This document shows, one piece after another, positions 23,331 through 32,836 of a DNA stretch of 41,201 bases. The DNA lies in assembly GCF_016464705.1 (NCBI RefSeq), contig NZ_JAEHOB010000020.1:58932-100132 (forward strand). The letters are read 5' to 3'. Position 1 is the first letter of the stretch, and every line of letters begins with the position of its first letter. Source of the stretch: Qaidamihabitans albus. GTDB taxonomy: Bacteria; Actinomycetota; Actinomycetes; Mycobacteriales; Pseudonocardiaceae. The position numbers and the translations under genes were made by a program. A model generated the notes under the pieces. That model ran no database searches, was not told where the DNA came from, and was given only the letters and a program-made list of their open reading frames with translations.

Positions 23331-24199
23331 CCGTACTCCTCGTCCTCGGTGCGCGCGCGCTCCTGCTCGGCCTCGGCGGCGGCCTCGTCGACGGAGCCGC
23401 CCGTCCAGCGCACGTGCAGGTCCGCCAGCGCCTCGGTCTGCTCGAAGGCCACCGCGGACTCCCGGTAGAGCTCGAGCAGCCCCAGGAACCGGGCGACCAC
23501 CTCGATCGTGTGCTCGCAGTCGGTGATCAGCTCGCCGAAGGTGGCCCGCCCGACGCTGGCCAGCCGCAGCCGCAGGGTCGCCGCGTGCTCGCGCACCGAC
23601 ACATTGCCCGCGTGCAGGTGGTCGAGAGAAACCGTGGGCGGCGGCTTGGGCCGGAACACCGACGTCGCGATCTCGGCGAACTTCTGCGGGTCGACCCCGA
23701 GCATCACCTCGGGGAGCATGCCGACATAGCGCTCCTCCAGCGTCACCGACCGCGGGTACCGGCGCAGCGCGCCTGCCTCCAGCTCGCCGAACAGCGCCGC
23801 GACCTGCTTGTACGCCCGGTACTGCAGCACCCGGGCGAACAGCAGGTCCCTGGCCTCCAGCAGCGAGAGGTCGTCCTCGTCCTCCACCTCGGCCGACGGC
23901 AGCAGCTTGGCGGCCTTGAGGTCGAGCAGCGTGGCCGCCACCACCAGGAACTCGGTGGTCTCGTCCAGGTCCCACTCGGCGCCCAGCGCGCGCGTGTAGG
24001 CGATGAAGTCGTCGGTCACCTGATGCAGCGCGACCTCGGTGACATCGAGCTGGTGCTGCGAGATCAGCTGCAGCAACAGGTCGAAAGGGCCCTCGAAGTT
24101 CGCCAGGCGCACCTGGAAGCGGCTCGACGAGCCACCTTCCCCGGCCGCCAACTCCTCCGGTGCCTGCTCAGCGGGCTGGGGCTGCGCCCCCTCTTCCAT
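23327..24199 (-). CDS. scpA: SMC-ScpA-ScpB complex subunit ScpA
   Basis: A 290-residue ScpA kleisin, which bridges the SMC heads and binds ScpB. After a 25-residue Glu/Gln-rich leader comes the kleisin N-terminus FQVRLANFEGPFDLLLQLISQHQLDVTEVALHQVTDDF (SMC neck-binding). Residues 85-110 are LVVAATLLDLKAAKLLPS (ScpB-binding region), and the C-terminal winged helix is VEVVARFLGLLELYRESAVAFEQTEALADLHVRW-like. The ATG shares a base with the stop of the upstream gene (TGATG). A TM-free cytosolic protein. Confidence 0.94.
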   Translation of the reverse strand: MEEGAQPQPAEQAPEELAAGEGGSSSRFQVRLANFEGPFDLLLQLISQHQLDVTEVALHQVTDDFIAYTRALGAEWDLDETTEFLVVAATLLDLKAAKLLPSAEVEDEDDLSLLEARDLLFARVLQYRAYKQVAALFGELEAGALRRYPRSVTLEERYVGMLPEVMLGVDPQKFAEIATSVFRPKPPPTVSLDHLHAGNVSVREHAATLRLRLASVGRATFGELITDCEHTIEVVARFLGLLELYRESAVAFEQTEALADLHVRWTGGSVDEAAAEAEQERARTEDEEYG

Positions 24200-24729
24200 C
24201 AGCCCCTGGCTTCCTCGGAGTCGAGCTCACCGTTGCGCAGCCGCTGCACCAGTACGGAGTCCTCGCCGTGCTGGTCGAAATCGGCGAGCAGGACGGCCAC
24301 CGCCTCGCGGACGATCCGCCCGCGGTCCACCACGAGGTCGTGTGTTCCGCGCAGGGCCAGCCTGGCGTGCTCCATCGCGAGCAGTTCGTCGCCGGACACG
24401 TACACCGTGATCTTGGCGTCGTGCTTCTTCCGGCCGGAGCCACGCCGCGCGGTGCTGGTGCGGGCGAGCTGCCGTTCGGCCCGGCTGCCGCCGCCCTCAC
24501 CCCGGTCACCGCCGTCGCTACCGTCATTACTGCCACCGCGATCACCACTGCCGCCATGACCACGGTCGTGGTCGTCGGCCCTGCCGTTACCGTACGACCG
24601 GCCACCGTCACCGTTGCCGCCGGTTGCTCCGGTCCCGGCGGAACCTGCCGTGGACGGCTGGCCGAGGGCCGGGCTGCTCGTCCGGCGGAACAGCTCCGAC
24701 GCACCAGGCAGGGAAGCTCGCCTGCTCAC
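24199..24729 (-). CDS. small protein between parA and scpA: disordered leader plus ribbon-helix-helix-like domain
   Basis: I do not recognise a named family. Of 176 residues, 30-85 are extremely rich in Gly, Asp, Asn and Ser with scattered Arg. Residues 95-102 are basic (RRGSGRKK). From 106 the sequence reads KITVYVSGDELLAMEHARLALR, then LVVDRGRIVREAVAVLLADF. That is a strand followed by two amphipathic helices with the R-I-V-R-E-A pattern, as in ribbon-helix-helix DNA-binding proteins. It is locked between parA (ATGA overlap) and scpA (TGATG overlap), so it is translated with both. A ParB-like or DNA-loading partner of ParA/SMC is the natural guess. In the mycobacterial order I recall, parA is directly followed by scpA, so this may be a lineage-specific component. 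Confidence 0.85.
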   Translation of the reverse strand: MSRRASLPGASELFRRTSSPALGQPSTAGSAGTGATGGNGDGGRSYGNGRADDHDRGHGGSGDRGGSNDGSDGGDRGEGGGSRAERQLARTSTARRGSGRKKHDAKITVYVSGDELLAMEHARLALRGTHDLVVDRGRIVREAVAVLLADFDQHGEDSVLVQRLRNGELDSEEARG

Positions 24730-25712
24730 CGGGCGATCACCTCGCGCGCCAGCGTGCGATACGCCGTAGCACCGGCCGACCTGGGCGCCCAGCGAGTGAT
24801 CGGCTCGCCGGCCACCGTCGTCTCGGGGAATCGCACGGTGCGGTTGATCACCGTGTCGAACACGGTGTCACCGAATGCTTCCACCACGCGCGCCATGACC
24901 TCCTTCGAATGCAGGGTTCTCGGATCGAACATCGTGGCGAGAATCCCCGTGATATCAAGTTTGGGATTGAGCCGCTCGCGCACCTTCTCGATGGTGTCGA
25001 TCAGCAACGCCACGCCGCGCAGACTGAAGAACTCGCACTCCAGCGGGATGATCACACCGTCGGACGCGGTAAGCGCGTTGACGGTGAGCAGTCCGAGCGA
25101 CGGCTGGCAGTCGACCAGAACATAGTCGTAGTCGTCCATGACCGGTCGCAGGACCCTCAGCAACGTGTGCTCACGCCCCACCTCGGCGACGAGCTGCACC
25201 TCCGCGGCGGACAGGTCGATGTTGCTCGGAACCAGGTCGACGTTGTCCACGGAGGTCTTGCGGACCACGTCGGTGATGTCCACCGAACGTTCCATGATCA
25301 CGTTGTAGACGGTCTGGTCGAGCTCGTGCGGCTGGATGCCGAGGCCGACGGACAGCGCGCCCTGCGGATCGAAGTCCACGAGCAGGACACGGCGACCGTA
25401 CTCGGCGAGCGCGGCGCCCAGGTTGATCGTCGAGGTGGTCTTGCCGACCCCGCCCTTCTGGTTGCACATCGCCATCACGCGGGCAGGGCCGTGCCGGTCG
25501 AGCTCAGGCGGCTCCGGAACCTCGCGGACGGGGCGCCCGGTGGGGCCGAGCTTCGGCTTGTCACCACCGGTACCGCCGGCACCGTTACGGCCGGTCACTT
25601 CGAAAGCCTCGGAGGCCTCGGACTCCCCGGTATCGCCGCCTGTCTCGGTTGCGATTCTCGACCGGCTGAGGCTGTCCGGGGCCTTCCTCGCCGGTTTCTG
25701 GGAAGTCGACAT
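24726..25712 (-). CDS. ParA/Soj-family chromosome partitioning ATPase
   Basis: A 328-residue deviant Walker-type ATPase with a 75-residue disordered leader. The P-loop is KGGVGKTT (K86-T93, signature Lys K86), then LLVDFDPQGALSVGLG (Walker A'), DYVLVDCQPSLGLLTVNAL (Walker B-like) and ECEFFSLRGVALL. It is an orphan ParA: no parB or parS site is adjacent, and it is co-encoded with ScpA/ScpB instead, as in mycobacteria (Rv1708). A role in loading or positioning SMC is inferred from context. GAGGAG lies 10 bases upstream of the ATG. Confidence 0.93.
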   Translation of the reverse strand: MSTSQKPARKAPDSLSRSRIATETGGDTGESEASEAFEVTGRNGAGGTGGDKPKLGPTGRPVREVPEPPELDRHGPARVMAMCNQKGGVGKTTSTINLGAALAEYGRRVLLVDFDPQGALSVGLGIQPHELDQTVYNVIMERSVDITDVVRKTSVDNVDLVPSNIDLSAAEVQLVAEVGREHTLLRVLRPVMDDYDYVLVDCQPSLGLLTVNALTASDGVIIPLECEFFSLRGVALLIDTIEKVRERLNPKLDITGILATMFDPRTLHSKEVMARVVEAFGDTVFDTVINRTVRFPETTVAGEPITRWAPRSAGATAYRTLAREVIAR

Positions 25713-25817
25713 GGGGCGAAAGCTCCTCGTTCGGCATGGACCGCGCCAGCCTATTCGGGCACGTAGAGCACCGGCAAAGCGGCTCGCCGGGCACGACCGG
25801 AGTACTTTTCGGCCGGC

Positions 25818-26753
25818 TCAACCCAGCGCGCGCGGATGCGCCGTCGCGTAAACCTCACGCAGCGTGTTCACTGTCACCAACGTGTACACCTGTGTCGTCG
25901 TGACCGAGGCGTGGCCGAGCAGTTCCTGCACGACGCGTACGTCGGCACCGCCCTCGAGCAGATGTGTGGCGAACGAGTGGCGCAGCGTGTGCGGCGACAC
26001 CGTGGCGGCGAGTCCGGCACGCTCGGCGTTGGTCTTGAGCACCTGCCACGCGCTCTGCCTGGACAGCCTTCCGCCGCGGGCGTTGAGGAAGACGGCGCTG
26101 CTGCCCCGGCCACGCCCGGCGAGCGCGGGCCTGGCGCGCACGAGGTAGGCGGCCAGGGCCTCCAGCGCGGGCCTGCCGATCGGGACGAGCCGTTGCTTGC
26201 CGCCTTTCCCGTCGAGCAGCACGGTCCGCTCGTCGTCGTCGATGTCGTCGAGGTCGAGGCCGACGGCCTCCGAGATCCTGGCGCCGGTGGAGTAGAGCAG
26301 TTCGAGCAGCGCGCGGTCCCGCAGCGGCCGCTCACCTTCGGCCATGGGGATGTCGAGCAGGCGCAGCACGTCGTGCACCGGCAGTGCCTTCGGCAGCCGC
26401 CTGGCCGCCGCGGGCGGGCGGACGTCACGGGCCGGGTCCTGCTCGGTGATGCCGTCGGCGTGGGCGAACCGGTGCAGGCCGCGCACCGCCACCAGCGCGC
26501 GGGCGGCCGACGACGCGGCCAGCGGCCGATGCTCGTCGTCGCCTTCGCGCAGGGCCACGCCGAACGCGGTGATCTGCTCGGGCCCGATGCGCGCGAAGTC
26601 GCTGATCCCGGACCTGTCCAGGTGCTCCCGGTAACGGCGCAGATCCCGCGCATAGCTGTCGAGGGTGTTCCTGGCCGTGCCCCGCTCCACCAGCAGGTGA
26701 TCGAGGTACGCACCGATCACCTTCGCCACCGGGGTACCGCCGGGCTGTGCCAC
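25818..26753 (-). CDS. xerD: site-specific tyrosine recombinase XerD
   Basis: A tyrosine recombinase of about 311 residues that resolves chromosome dimers at dif. The N-terminal SAM-like core-binding domain ([33 protein letters not shown]) precedes the catalytic domain. Its catalytic residues are visible: R in [11 protein letters not shown] in [11 protein letters not shown]-x-x-R in [11 protein letters not shown] in [11 protein letters not shown] and the nucleophile Y in TTQVYT. A GTG at 26759 would add two residues. I prefer 26753 because a promoter-like -10 (26760-26765) would place transcription start exactly there. The pyrG/Nudix genes are separated from it by two inserted genes. Confidence 0.94.
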   Translation of the reverse strand: MAQPGGTPVAKVIGAYLDHLLVERGTARNTLDSYARDLRRYREHLDRSGISDFARIGPEQITAFGVALREGDDEHRPLAASSAARALVAVRGLHRFAHADGITEQDPARDVRPPAAARRLPKALPVHDVLRLLDIPMAEGERPLRDRALLELLYSTGARISEAVGLDLDDIDDDERTVLLDGKGGKQRLVPIGRPALEALAAYLVRARPALAGRGRGSSAVFLNARGGRLSRQSAWQVLKTNAERAGLAATVSPHTLRHSFATHLLEGGADVRVVQELLGHASVTTTQVYTLVTVNTLREVYATAHPRALG

Positions 26754-26759
26754 GCGCAC

Positions 26760-26788
26760 ACTCTAGGAGAAGGCGGGCGCGTTCCCAA
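26760..26788 (-). promoter_or_regulatory. candidate sigma70-type promoter of xerD (leaderless)
   Basis: On the minus strand TTGGGA (26783-26788) is followed by a 17-bp spacer and TAGAGT (26760-26765). Six bases after the -10 box comes the GTG at 26753, so the transcript could start on the start codon. No Shine-Dalgarno is present, which fits a leaderless mRNA. Confidence 0.5.
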
Positions 26789-26808
26789 CGACGTTCGTGC
26801 CCCGCGGG

Positions 26809-27531
26809 TCAGCCGGCCTCCCGGACGTCGACCACCCCTGCGACGCTCGTGGTGCCGGTGAACTGGTCCCGCATCGCGTCCACGCCGTGTTGCGGGCGCG
26901 CGAGCCGGGCGAACTCCCGCCGCTGCTCGCGCTTGGCCGCCGTGTCCAGCTCCATCGCCTCGTCCCGATCGCGGCGCAGGCTCTCGGCGCATTCACCGTC
27001 GCGGTTGAAGGACCACATCAGCTTCGGCTCGCCCATCGGCAGTGGGTCGCCTGGCCCGCTGTCGTGCCGCCCGGTGTGCCAGGTGTGCCACGTCTTGCCG
27101 TAGCTGTTCACCAGGAGCTCGAGGAACGCCTTCTCGGCGGTGTCGGGCAGTCCCGGTGCCACCAGCTGGCCGGACAGGATCTCGTAGTTGTGCGGATGCC
27201 AGTAGGCCCGCTCCGCCTCAGGCAGCGACTCGAAGAGCATTTCCGAGACGATGTACTCGATCCCGATGAGGTTGGCCGCACGCGTGTTGCCGTCGAACAA
27301 CACGCACTGCAGGAGATCCGCGTTCACCATCCGGCAGTAGTGGTGCGCCTCCATCTGCGTGTCCGGCTCGCCCTTCGCGCAGTGGAAGCCGACCACGTAG
27401 ACGTCGAAGTCCCGCAGCGGCGCCGCCTCCTGCACCAGGTCGGCGCCCTTCTCCAGAATCGCCGGTCCCGGCCCCTTGCCGCCGCCCGCCGGGCGCAGCG
27501 GCGCCGGCCGGTCCTTGATCATCGGATTCAT
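26809..27531 (-). CDS. DUF1264 (oil-body-associated-protein-like) domain protein
   Basis: A 240-residue protein matching DUF1264, the domain of plant oil-body-associated proteins. The pattern is HCAKGEPDTQMEAHHYCRMVN, QCVLFDGNTRAANLIGIEYIVSE, RAYWHPHNYEILSGQLVAPGLPDTAEKAFL and NSYGKTWHTWH. The many conserved His, Cys and Glu residues suggest metal binding, but the function is unknown to me. There is no signal peptide or membrane helix. The start is the ATG at 27531 (MNPMIKDRP) with AAAGG 9 bases upstream. It is divergent from the DUF1707-TM2 gene over 91 bp. It interrupts the xerD/Nudix neighbourhood that is contiguous in mycobacteria. Confidence 0.85.
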   Translation of the reverse strand: MNPMIKDRPAPLRPAGGGKGPGPAILEKGADLVQEAAPLRDFDVYVVGFHCAKGEPDTQMEAHHYCRMVNADLLQCVLFDGNTRAANLIGIEYIVSEMLFESLPEAERAYWHPHNYEILSGQLVAPGLPDTAEKAFLELLVNSYGKTWHTWHTGRHDSGPGDPLPMGEPKLMWSFNRDGECAESLRRDRDEAMELDTAAKREQRREFARLARPQHGVDAMRDQFTGTTSVAGVVDVREAG

Positions 27532-27610
27532 CCGCAGGCCTTTCGCATGGGTTCGTCGGTCGCTCCTGCATTGACCGCGCCACGGCGGACGAAACACCCC
27601 CGGACACGGG

Positions 27611-27616
27611 TAACGT
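27611..27616 (+). promoter_or_regulatory. candidate -10 box of the DUF1707-TM2 gene
   Basis: TAACGT lies six bases upstream of the ATG at 27623, so the mRNA could be leaderless. There is no recognisable -35 at the right distance, which weakens the call. Confidence 0.35.
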
Positions 27617-27622
27617 GGAGCC

Positions 27623-28135
27623 ATGTCGAGCCAGCCGGACCCGGACACGTTGCGGATCGGCACGGCGGAGCGCGAGGAGGCCGGCCGGGTGCTCGGCGAT
27701 CACCTCGCCGAGGGCCGTCTGACGATGGACGAGTACGAGGAGCGGGCCGCCACCGCCATGGCCGCGCATACCAGGGCCGAGCTGCGGCCGCTCTTCGAGG
27801 ACCTGCCCGCACCGCATCCGGCGTTCCTGCGTCCACCCGTACCGCCGGCACCGGCACAGCCGGCACAGCCGTACCCGTACGCCCCGGCGGCCCAGCCAGC
27901 GCCCGCCTATCCCGCGGTGGTGTCCGACCGGTCCAAGACGATCGCAGGCGTCCTGCAGATCGTCGTCCCGCTGGGCATCGGCCGCTTCTACACCGGGCAC
28001 ACGGGCATGGCCGTGGCCCAGTTGCTGTGCACGCTGCTCACCTTCGGCGTCGGCGCCGTCTGGCCGCTGATCGACGGAATCCTGCTGCTGATCAACGGCG
28101 GCCGCGACCCGCAGGGCCGCCCGCTGCGCGACTGA
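27623..28135 (+). CDS. DUF1707 plus TM2 domain membrane protein
   Basis: A 170-residue protein. Residues 8-62 match DUF1707 (LRIGTAEREEAGRVLGDHLAEGRLTMDEYEERAATAMAAHTRAELRPLFEDLP). A Pro/Ala/Tyr-rich linker runs from 63 to 100. Residues 105-160 are a TM2 domain with two membrane helices: VVPLGIGRFYTGHTGMAVAQLL, then FGVGAVWPLIDGILLLI. The linker and DUF1707 part should be cytosolic. The family is common in actinomycetes and of unknown function. It ends 9 bp before the Nudix gene's stop, so the two genes converge with almost no gap. Confidence 0.9.
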   Translation: MSSQPDPDTLRIGTAEREEAGRVLGDHLAEGRLTMDEYEERAATAMAAHTRAELRPLFEDLPAPHPAFLRPPVPPAPAQPAQPYPYAPAAQPAPAYPAVVSDRSKTIAGVLQIVVPLGIGRFYTGHTGMAVAQLLCTLLTFGVGAVWPLIDGILLLINGGRDPQGRPLRD

Positions 28136-28144
28136 CCGCCGCGC

Positions 28145-28767
28145 TCACCGCCGGCGGGCGGCGAACGCCGTCGGCCGCACGTCCCACGGCGCGCGTGCAG
28201 GCCGCGCGGGCGCCGCACCGCTGAGCACGGCGTGCGCCGCCAGCACGCCGCCCACGGTCGCGCCGTTGACGATCTCCCCGGCCAGCACCATCCGCACGGC
28301 GCGATCCAGCGGCACCCGGTCGATCACCAGGTCGGCCTCCTCCTCACCATGGACGTCCCGGTCCACTTCGGACAGCTCGCGAGCGAGGAAGACGCGGATG
28401 ACCTCGTCGGTGAATCCCGGGGAGGCGGCGACGTCGACCAGGGTCTCCCAGCGGCCCGCGGCCAGGCCGGCCTCCTCCGCGAGTTCGCGGCGGGCGGCGT
28501 CGACGGGGTCCTCGCCTTCCTCGTCGAGCAGACCGGCGGGCAGCTCCCACAACCGTCTGCCGAGCGGATGGCGGTACTGATGGACGAGCGTGATCCGGCC
28601 CTCGTCGTCCACCGCGGCGACGCCCACCGCGCCAAGGTGCTCGACGACCTCCCGGCGGGCCCGGCCGCCACCGGGCATGACGACGTCGTCGATCCGCAGG
28701 CCGATGACCCGTCCGATGTGGATGTCCTCGGAGGACGCCACGGTGAACTCGTGCGAGCCCGGTCCGG

Positions 28768-28771
<4 letters not shown>
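28145..28771 (-). CDS. Nudix hydrolase, ADP-ribose pyrophosphatase-like
   Basis: A 208-residue Nudix protein, expected to hydrolyse ADP-ribose or a related NDP-sugar. The Nudix box is [24 protein letters not shown] (about residues 80-103), preceded by [18 protein letters not shown] and followed by [18 protein letters not shown], the ADP-ribose pyrophosphatase arrangement. The GTG at 28771 overlaps the pyrG TGA, which fixes the start. It corresponds by position to Rv1700. Confidence 0.93.
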
Positions 28772-30468
<1,697 letters not shown>

Positions 30469-30476
30469 GGGCTTCC

Positions 30477-30482
30477 ACCTTA
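30477..30482 (-). promoter_or_regulatory. candidate -10 box of pyrG
   Basis: TAAGGT on the minus strand, 8 bases upstream of the pyrG GTG, so the leader would be only 1-2 nt. No clear -35 box is visible. Confidence 0.3.
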
Positions 30483-30544
30483 TCCCACCTCGCCGCAGCC
30501 GCGCGGCGGCCTCGCCGACGGAGGCGGACGCGTGTTGTGCGAGA

Positions 30545-31846
30545 GTGAGCGACGTGGCCGAGGAGAACACCTGGACAGCGCCGGTCGCCGGGGGCCGGGT
30601 CGAAGGTGACGTCCGTGTGCCGGGCTCCAAGTCGATCACCAACCGGGCGTATGTGCTGGCCGCGCTGTCGGCGGGGCCGACACTCGTGCGCGAGCCGCTC
30701 GACTCCCGGGACGCGCGGCTGATGCTCGCCGCGCTGGCCGAGCTGGGTGCGACGTCCGAACACACCGCTGACGGCGTGCTCGTGCAGCCTCTCACCCGCG
30801 GGACGGGTGAGGTGTCCGTCGCGCTGGGTAACGCGGGCACGGTCGCCCGTTTCACGCCGCCGCTGGCCGCGCTCGGCGCGCGTACGGTGCACTTCGACGG
30901 CGATACGGCGATCCGCCGCAGGCCCGTGGCTCCGCTGCTCGCCGCGCTGTCCGCGCTCGGCGCCGACATCGACGACGGTGGCCGCGGCGCGCCACCCTTC
31001 ACCGTTCGCGGCCACGGTGGGCTGCGTGGCGGCGCCGTCGACCTCGACTCTTCGGCGTCCAGCCAGTTCCTCTCCGCCCTGCTGCTCGCGGCACCGGCCT
31101 TCGATGCCGGGGCCACGGTGCGGCTGACGGGCCGGCCGCCGAGCGAACCGCACATCGCGATGACGCTCGACATGCTCCGCCGCTTCGGCGCCGTGCCCGA
31201 ACGCGACGGCGTGGAGTTCCACGTACCGGCGACCACTCTGTCACTGACCGACTACAGCGTGGAACCGGACCTGTCCACGGCCGCCCCGTTCGTCGTGGCG
31301 CCGCTCGCCGTGGGCGGCACCGTGCGGATCGCGGGCTGGCCCAAGGAAACCACCCAACCGGGTGACTGGCTGCGCAGCCTGGTCCGCGAGCTGGGGGCCG
31401 AGGTGACGCTCGACGAGCGCGGCCTCACCGTCACGGGCGCCGGCAGGCTGCCCGGCGCCGAGCTGGACCTGCACGAGGTCGGCGAGCTGACCCCGGTGAT
31501 CGCGGCCCTGCTGTGCTTCGCCGACGGCCCCTCGCTCATCTCCGGGGTGGCCCACCTGCGCGGGCACGAGACCGACCGCCTCGCCGCGCTGGCCACGGAG
31601 CTCTCCGCGCTGGGCGGCGACGTCACCGAGACCACGGACGGCCTGCGCATCCGTCCGGCGACCCTGCACGGCGGCACGTTCCACACCTACGACGACCACC
31701 GGCTCGTGATGGCCGGCGCCGTGCTGGGCCTGCGGGCTCCCGGCGTCCGGGTGGAGAACCCGGGCACGGTCGGCAAGACGTTCCCCGGCTTCGTGCGCGC
31801 CTGGGAAGACCTGCTCGCCGCTCGTGAGTGTGCACACGAGTTCTAA
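30545..31846 (+). CDS. aroA: 3-phosphoshikimate 1-carboxyvinyltransferase (EPSP synthase)
   Basis: A 433-residue EPSP synthase of the shikimate pathway, joining PEP and shikimate-3-phosphate. [16 protein letters not shown] carries the PEP/S3P-binding Lys-Ser. The first signature reads [17 protein letters not shown], with the glyphosate/PEP-binding Gly-Thr-x-x-Arg. [17 protein letters not shown] binds S3[13 protein letters not shown] is the second signature and [13 protein letters not shown] follows. The start is GTG 30545 or GTG 30554. The gene is divergent from pyrG, and its 3' end lies inside palindromic element copy 3 so that the stop TAA is part of the repeat. This is not the position aroA takes in mycobacteria, so a paralogue elsewhere is possible. 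Confidence 0.93.
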   Translation: MSDVAEENTWTAPVAGGRVEGDVRVPGSKSITNRAYVLAALSAGPTLVREPLDSRDARLMLAALAELGATSEHTADGVLVQPLTRGTGEVSVALGNAGTVARFTPPLAALGARTVHFDGDTAIRRRPVAPLLAALSALGADIDDGGRGAPPFTVRGHGGLRGGAVDLDSSASSQFLSALLLAAPAFDAGATVRLTGRPPSEPHIAMTLDMLRRFGAVPERDGVEFHVPATTLSLTDYSVEPDLSTAAPFVVAPLAVGGTVRIAGWPKETTQPGDWLRSLVRELGAEVTLDERGLTVTGAGRLPGAELDLHEVGELTPVIAALLCFADGPSLISGVAHLRGHETDRLAALATELSALGGDVTETTDGLRIRPATLHGGTFHTYDDHRLVMAGAVLGLRAPGVRVENPGTVGKTFPGFVRAWEDLLAARECAHEF

Positions 31847-31867
31847 CTCGGGTACGCACTCACGAGC
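31820..31867. repeat. palindromic intergenic element, copy 3 (overlaps aroA 3' end)
   Basis: Arms GCTCGTGAGTG (31820-31830) and CACTCACGAGC (31857-31867) around a centre GAGTTCTAACTCG. The aroA stop codon TAA (31844-31846) is inside the centre, so the last eight codons (ARECAHEF) come from the element. It lies between the convergent aroA and mctB genes. Confidence 0.85.
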
Positions 31868-31888
31868 CGCGTGCCGGCTCGGCGGTCG

Positions 31889-32836
31889 CTAGCGGCCTTC
31901 CTGCTCCACGCCGGGAGCCGGGGCCTCGGCATTGCCCGCGACGCCGTAGCGTCCCGCGTTGCCTTCGAGCTGCTCCCGGAGCGCGAGCAGGGTGGCCACC
32001 CGGCCCGCGGACGAGCCGACGTTGTCCACGGTGGACATGATGGAGGTCGACGCCGTGTCGGCCCGCGCCACGCCGACCGCACCGGTGCCTTCGGCCGACG
32101 CCGGGTCCCCGGCGAGCACCGTTCCCGCTCCGGCCCGGTCGAGCTGGGTGGCGAAGCGGGCGAGCGTCGCGGCCCGGTCGCCCGCGCCGTCGCCGCTGGC
32201 CTTGCCACCGGTCAGCACGACGGCCAGCTGCGCGGGCGCGACATCCTCGGGTGGCTTGATGAAACCGCCGTCGGCCAGCCCGGACAGTGCCGCGGTCAGC
32301 TCCGTCGGGGCCGACTGGCGGTCGGCGCTGTCCTTGTCAAGCATCAGCACGGAACCGAGGAGGGCGCCCGCGAGCGTGCCCGGATCGCCGGCCGTCGGGA
32401 ACTGGGCCCCGGCGGGCTGCAACCGGGTCGCGACCTCGCGCAGCTGATCGGCCTTGCCCGGGTCGGCGAACGACGAGGTGAGCTGGACCTCGCCGGTCAC
32501 GGAGGCACCCGCCTGCCCGACCAGCTCCTTGATCGCGTCCCGGTCGGCCGGCTTCGCCCCCTCGGTCGTCACCAGGATGACGGAGCGCTTGTCGAGCAGG
32601 CCGTCGACCACCTTGCCGCCGACCGAACCGGCGAAGGCGTCGGCGTCGGCCAGGCGCGCGTTGAGGGTGTTGCGCTCGGCCTCCAGGTCGGTGACCCGGT
32701 TGGCGAGCTCGCTCTTCTCGTCGGAGAGCCCGGAGAGCAGCGTCCCGTTCAGCGCCGTGGAGCCGAGCACGACGCCGACCGCGAGCGCCAGGAAGACCGC
32801 CGCGATGGAAACGATGTGATACCGCAGAGAAATCAC
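31889..32836 (-). CDS. mctB: MctB/SteB-family membrane-anchored protein
   Basis: A 315-residue protein of the MctB (Rv1698) family, in corynebacteria called SteB. One N-terminal membrane helix (YHIVSIAAVFLALAVGVVLGSTAL, residues 6-29) is followed by a coiled coil (SDEKSELANRVTDLEAERNTLNARLAD, about 38-64) and an extracytoplasmic domain of about 240 residues with RSVILVTTEGAKPADRDAI. MctB was described as an outer-membrane copper channel in M. tuberculosis; SteB as a partner of SteA in cell separation. The gene overlaps steA by 4 bp, which supports the SteA-SteB view. A Gly/Ala/Pro-rich C-terminus follows. Confidence 0.88.
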   Translation of the reverse strand: MISLRYHIVSIAAVFLALAVGVVLGSTALNGTLLSGLSDEKSELANRVTDLEAERNTLNARLADADAFAGSVGGKVVDGLLDKRSVILVTTEGAKPADRDAIKELVGQAGASVTGEVQLTSSFADPGKADQLREVATRLQPAGAQFPTAGDPGTLAGALLGSVLMLDKDSADRQSAPTELTAALSGLADGGFIKPPEDVAPAQLAVVLTGGKASGDGAGDRAATLARFATQLDRAGAGTVLAGDPASAEGTGAVGVARADTASTSIMSTVDNVGSSAGRVATLLALREQLEGNAGRYGVAGNAEAPAPGVEQEGR

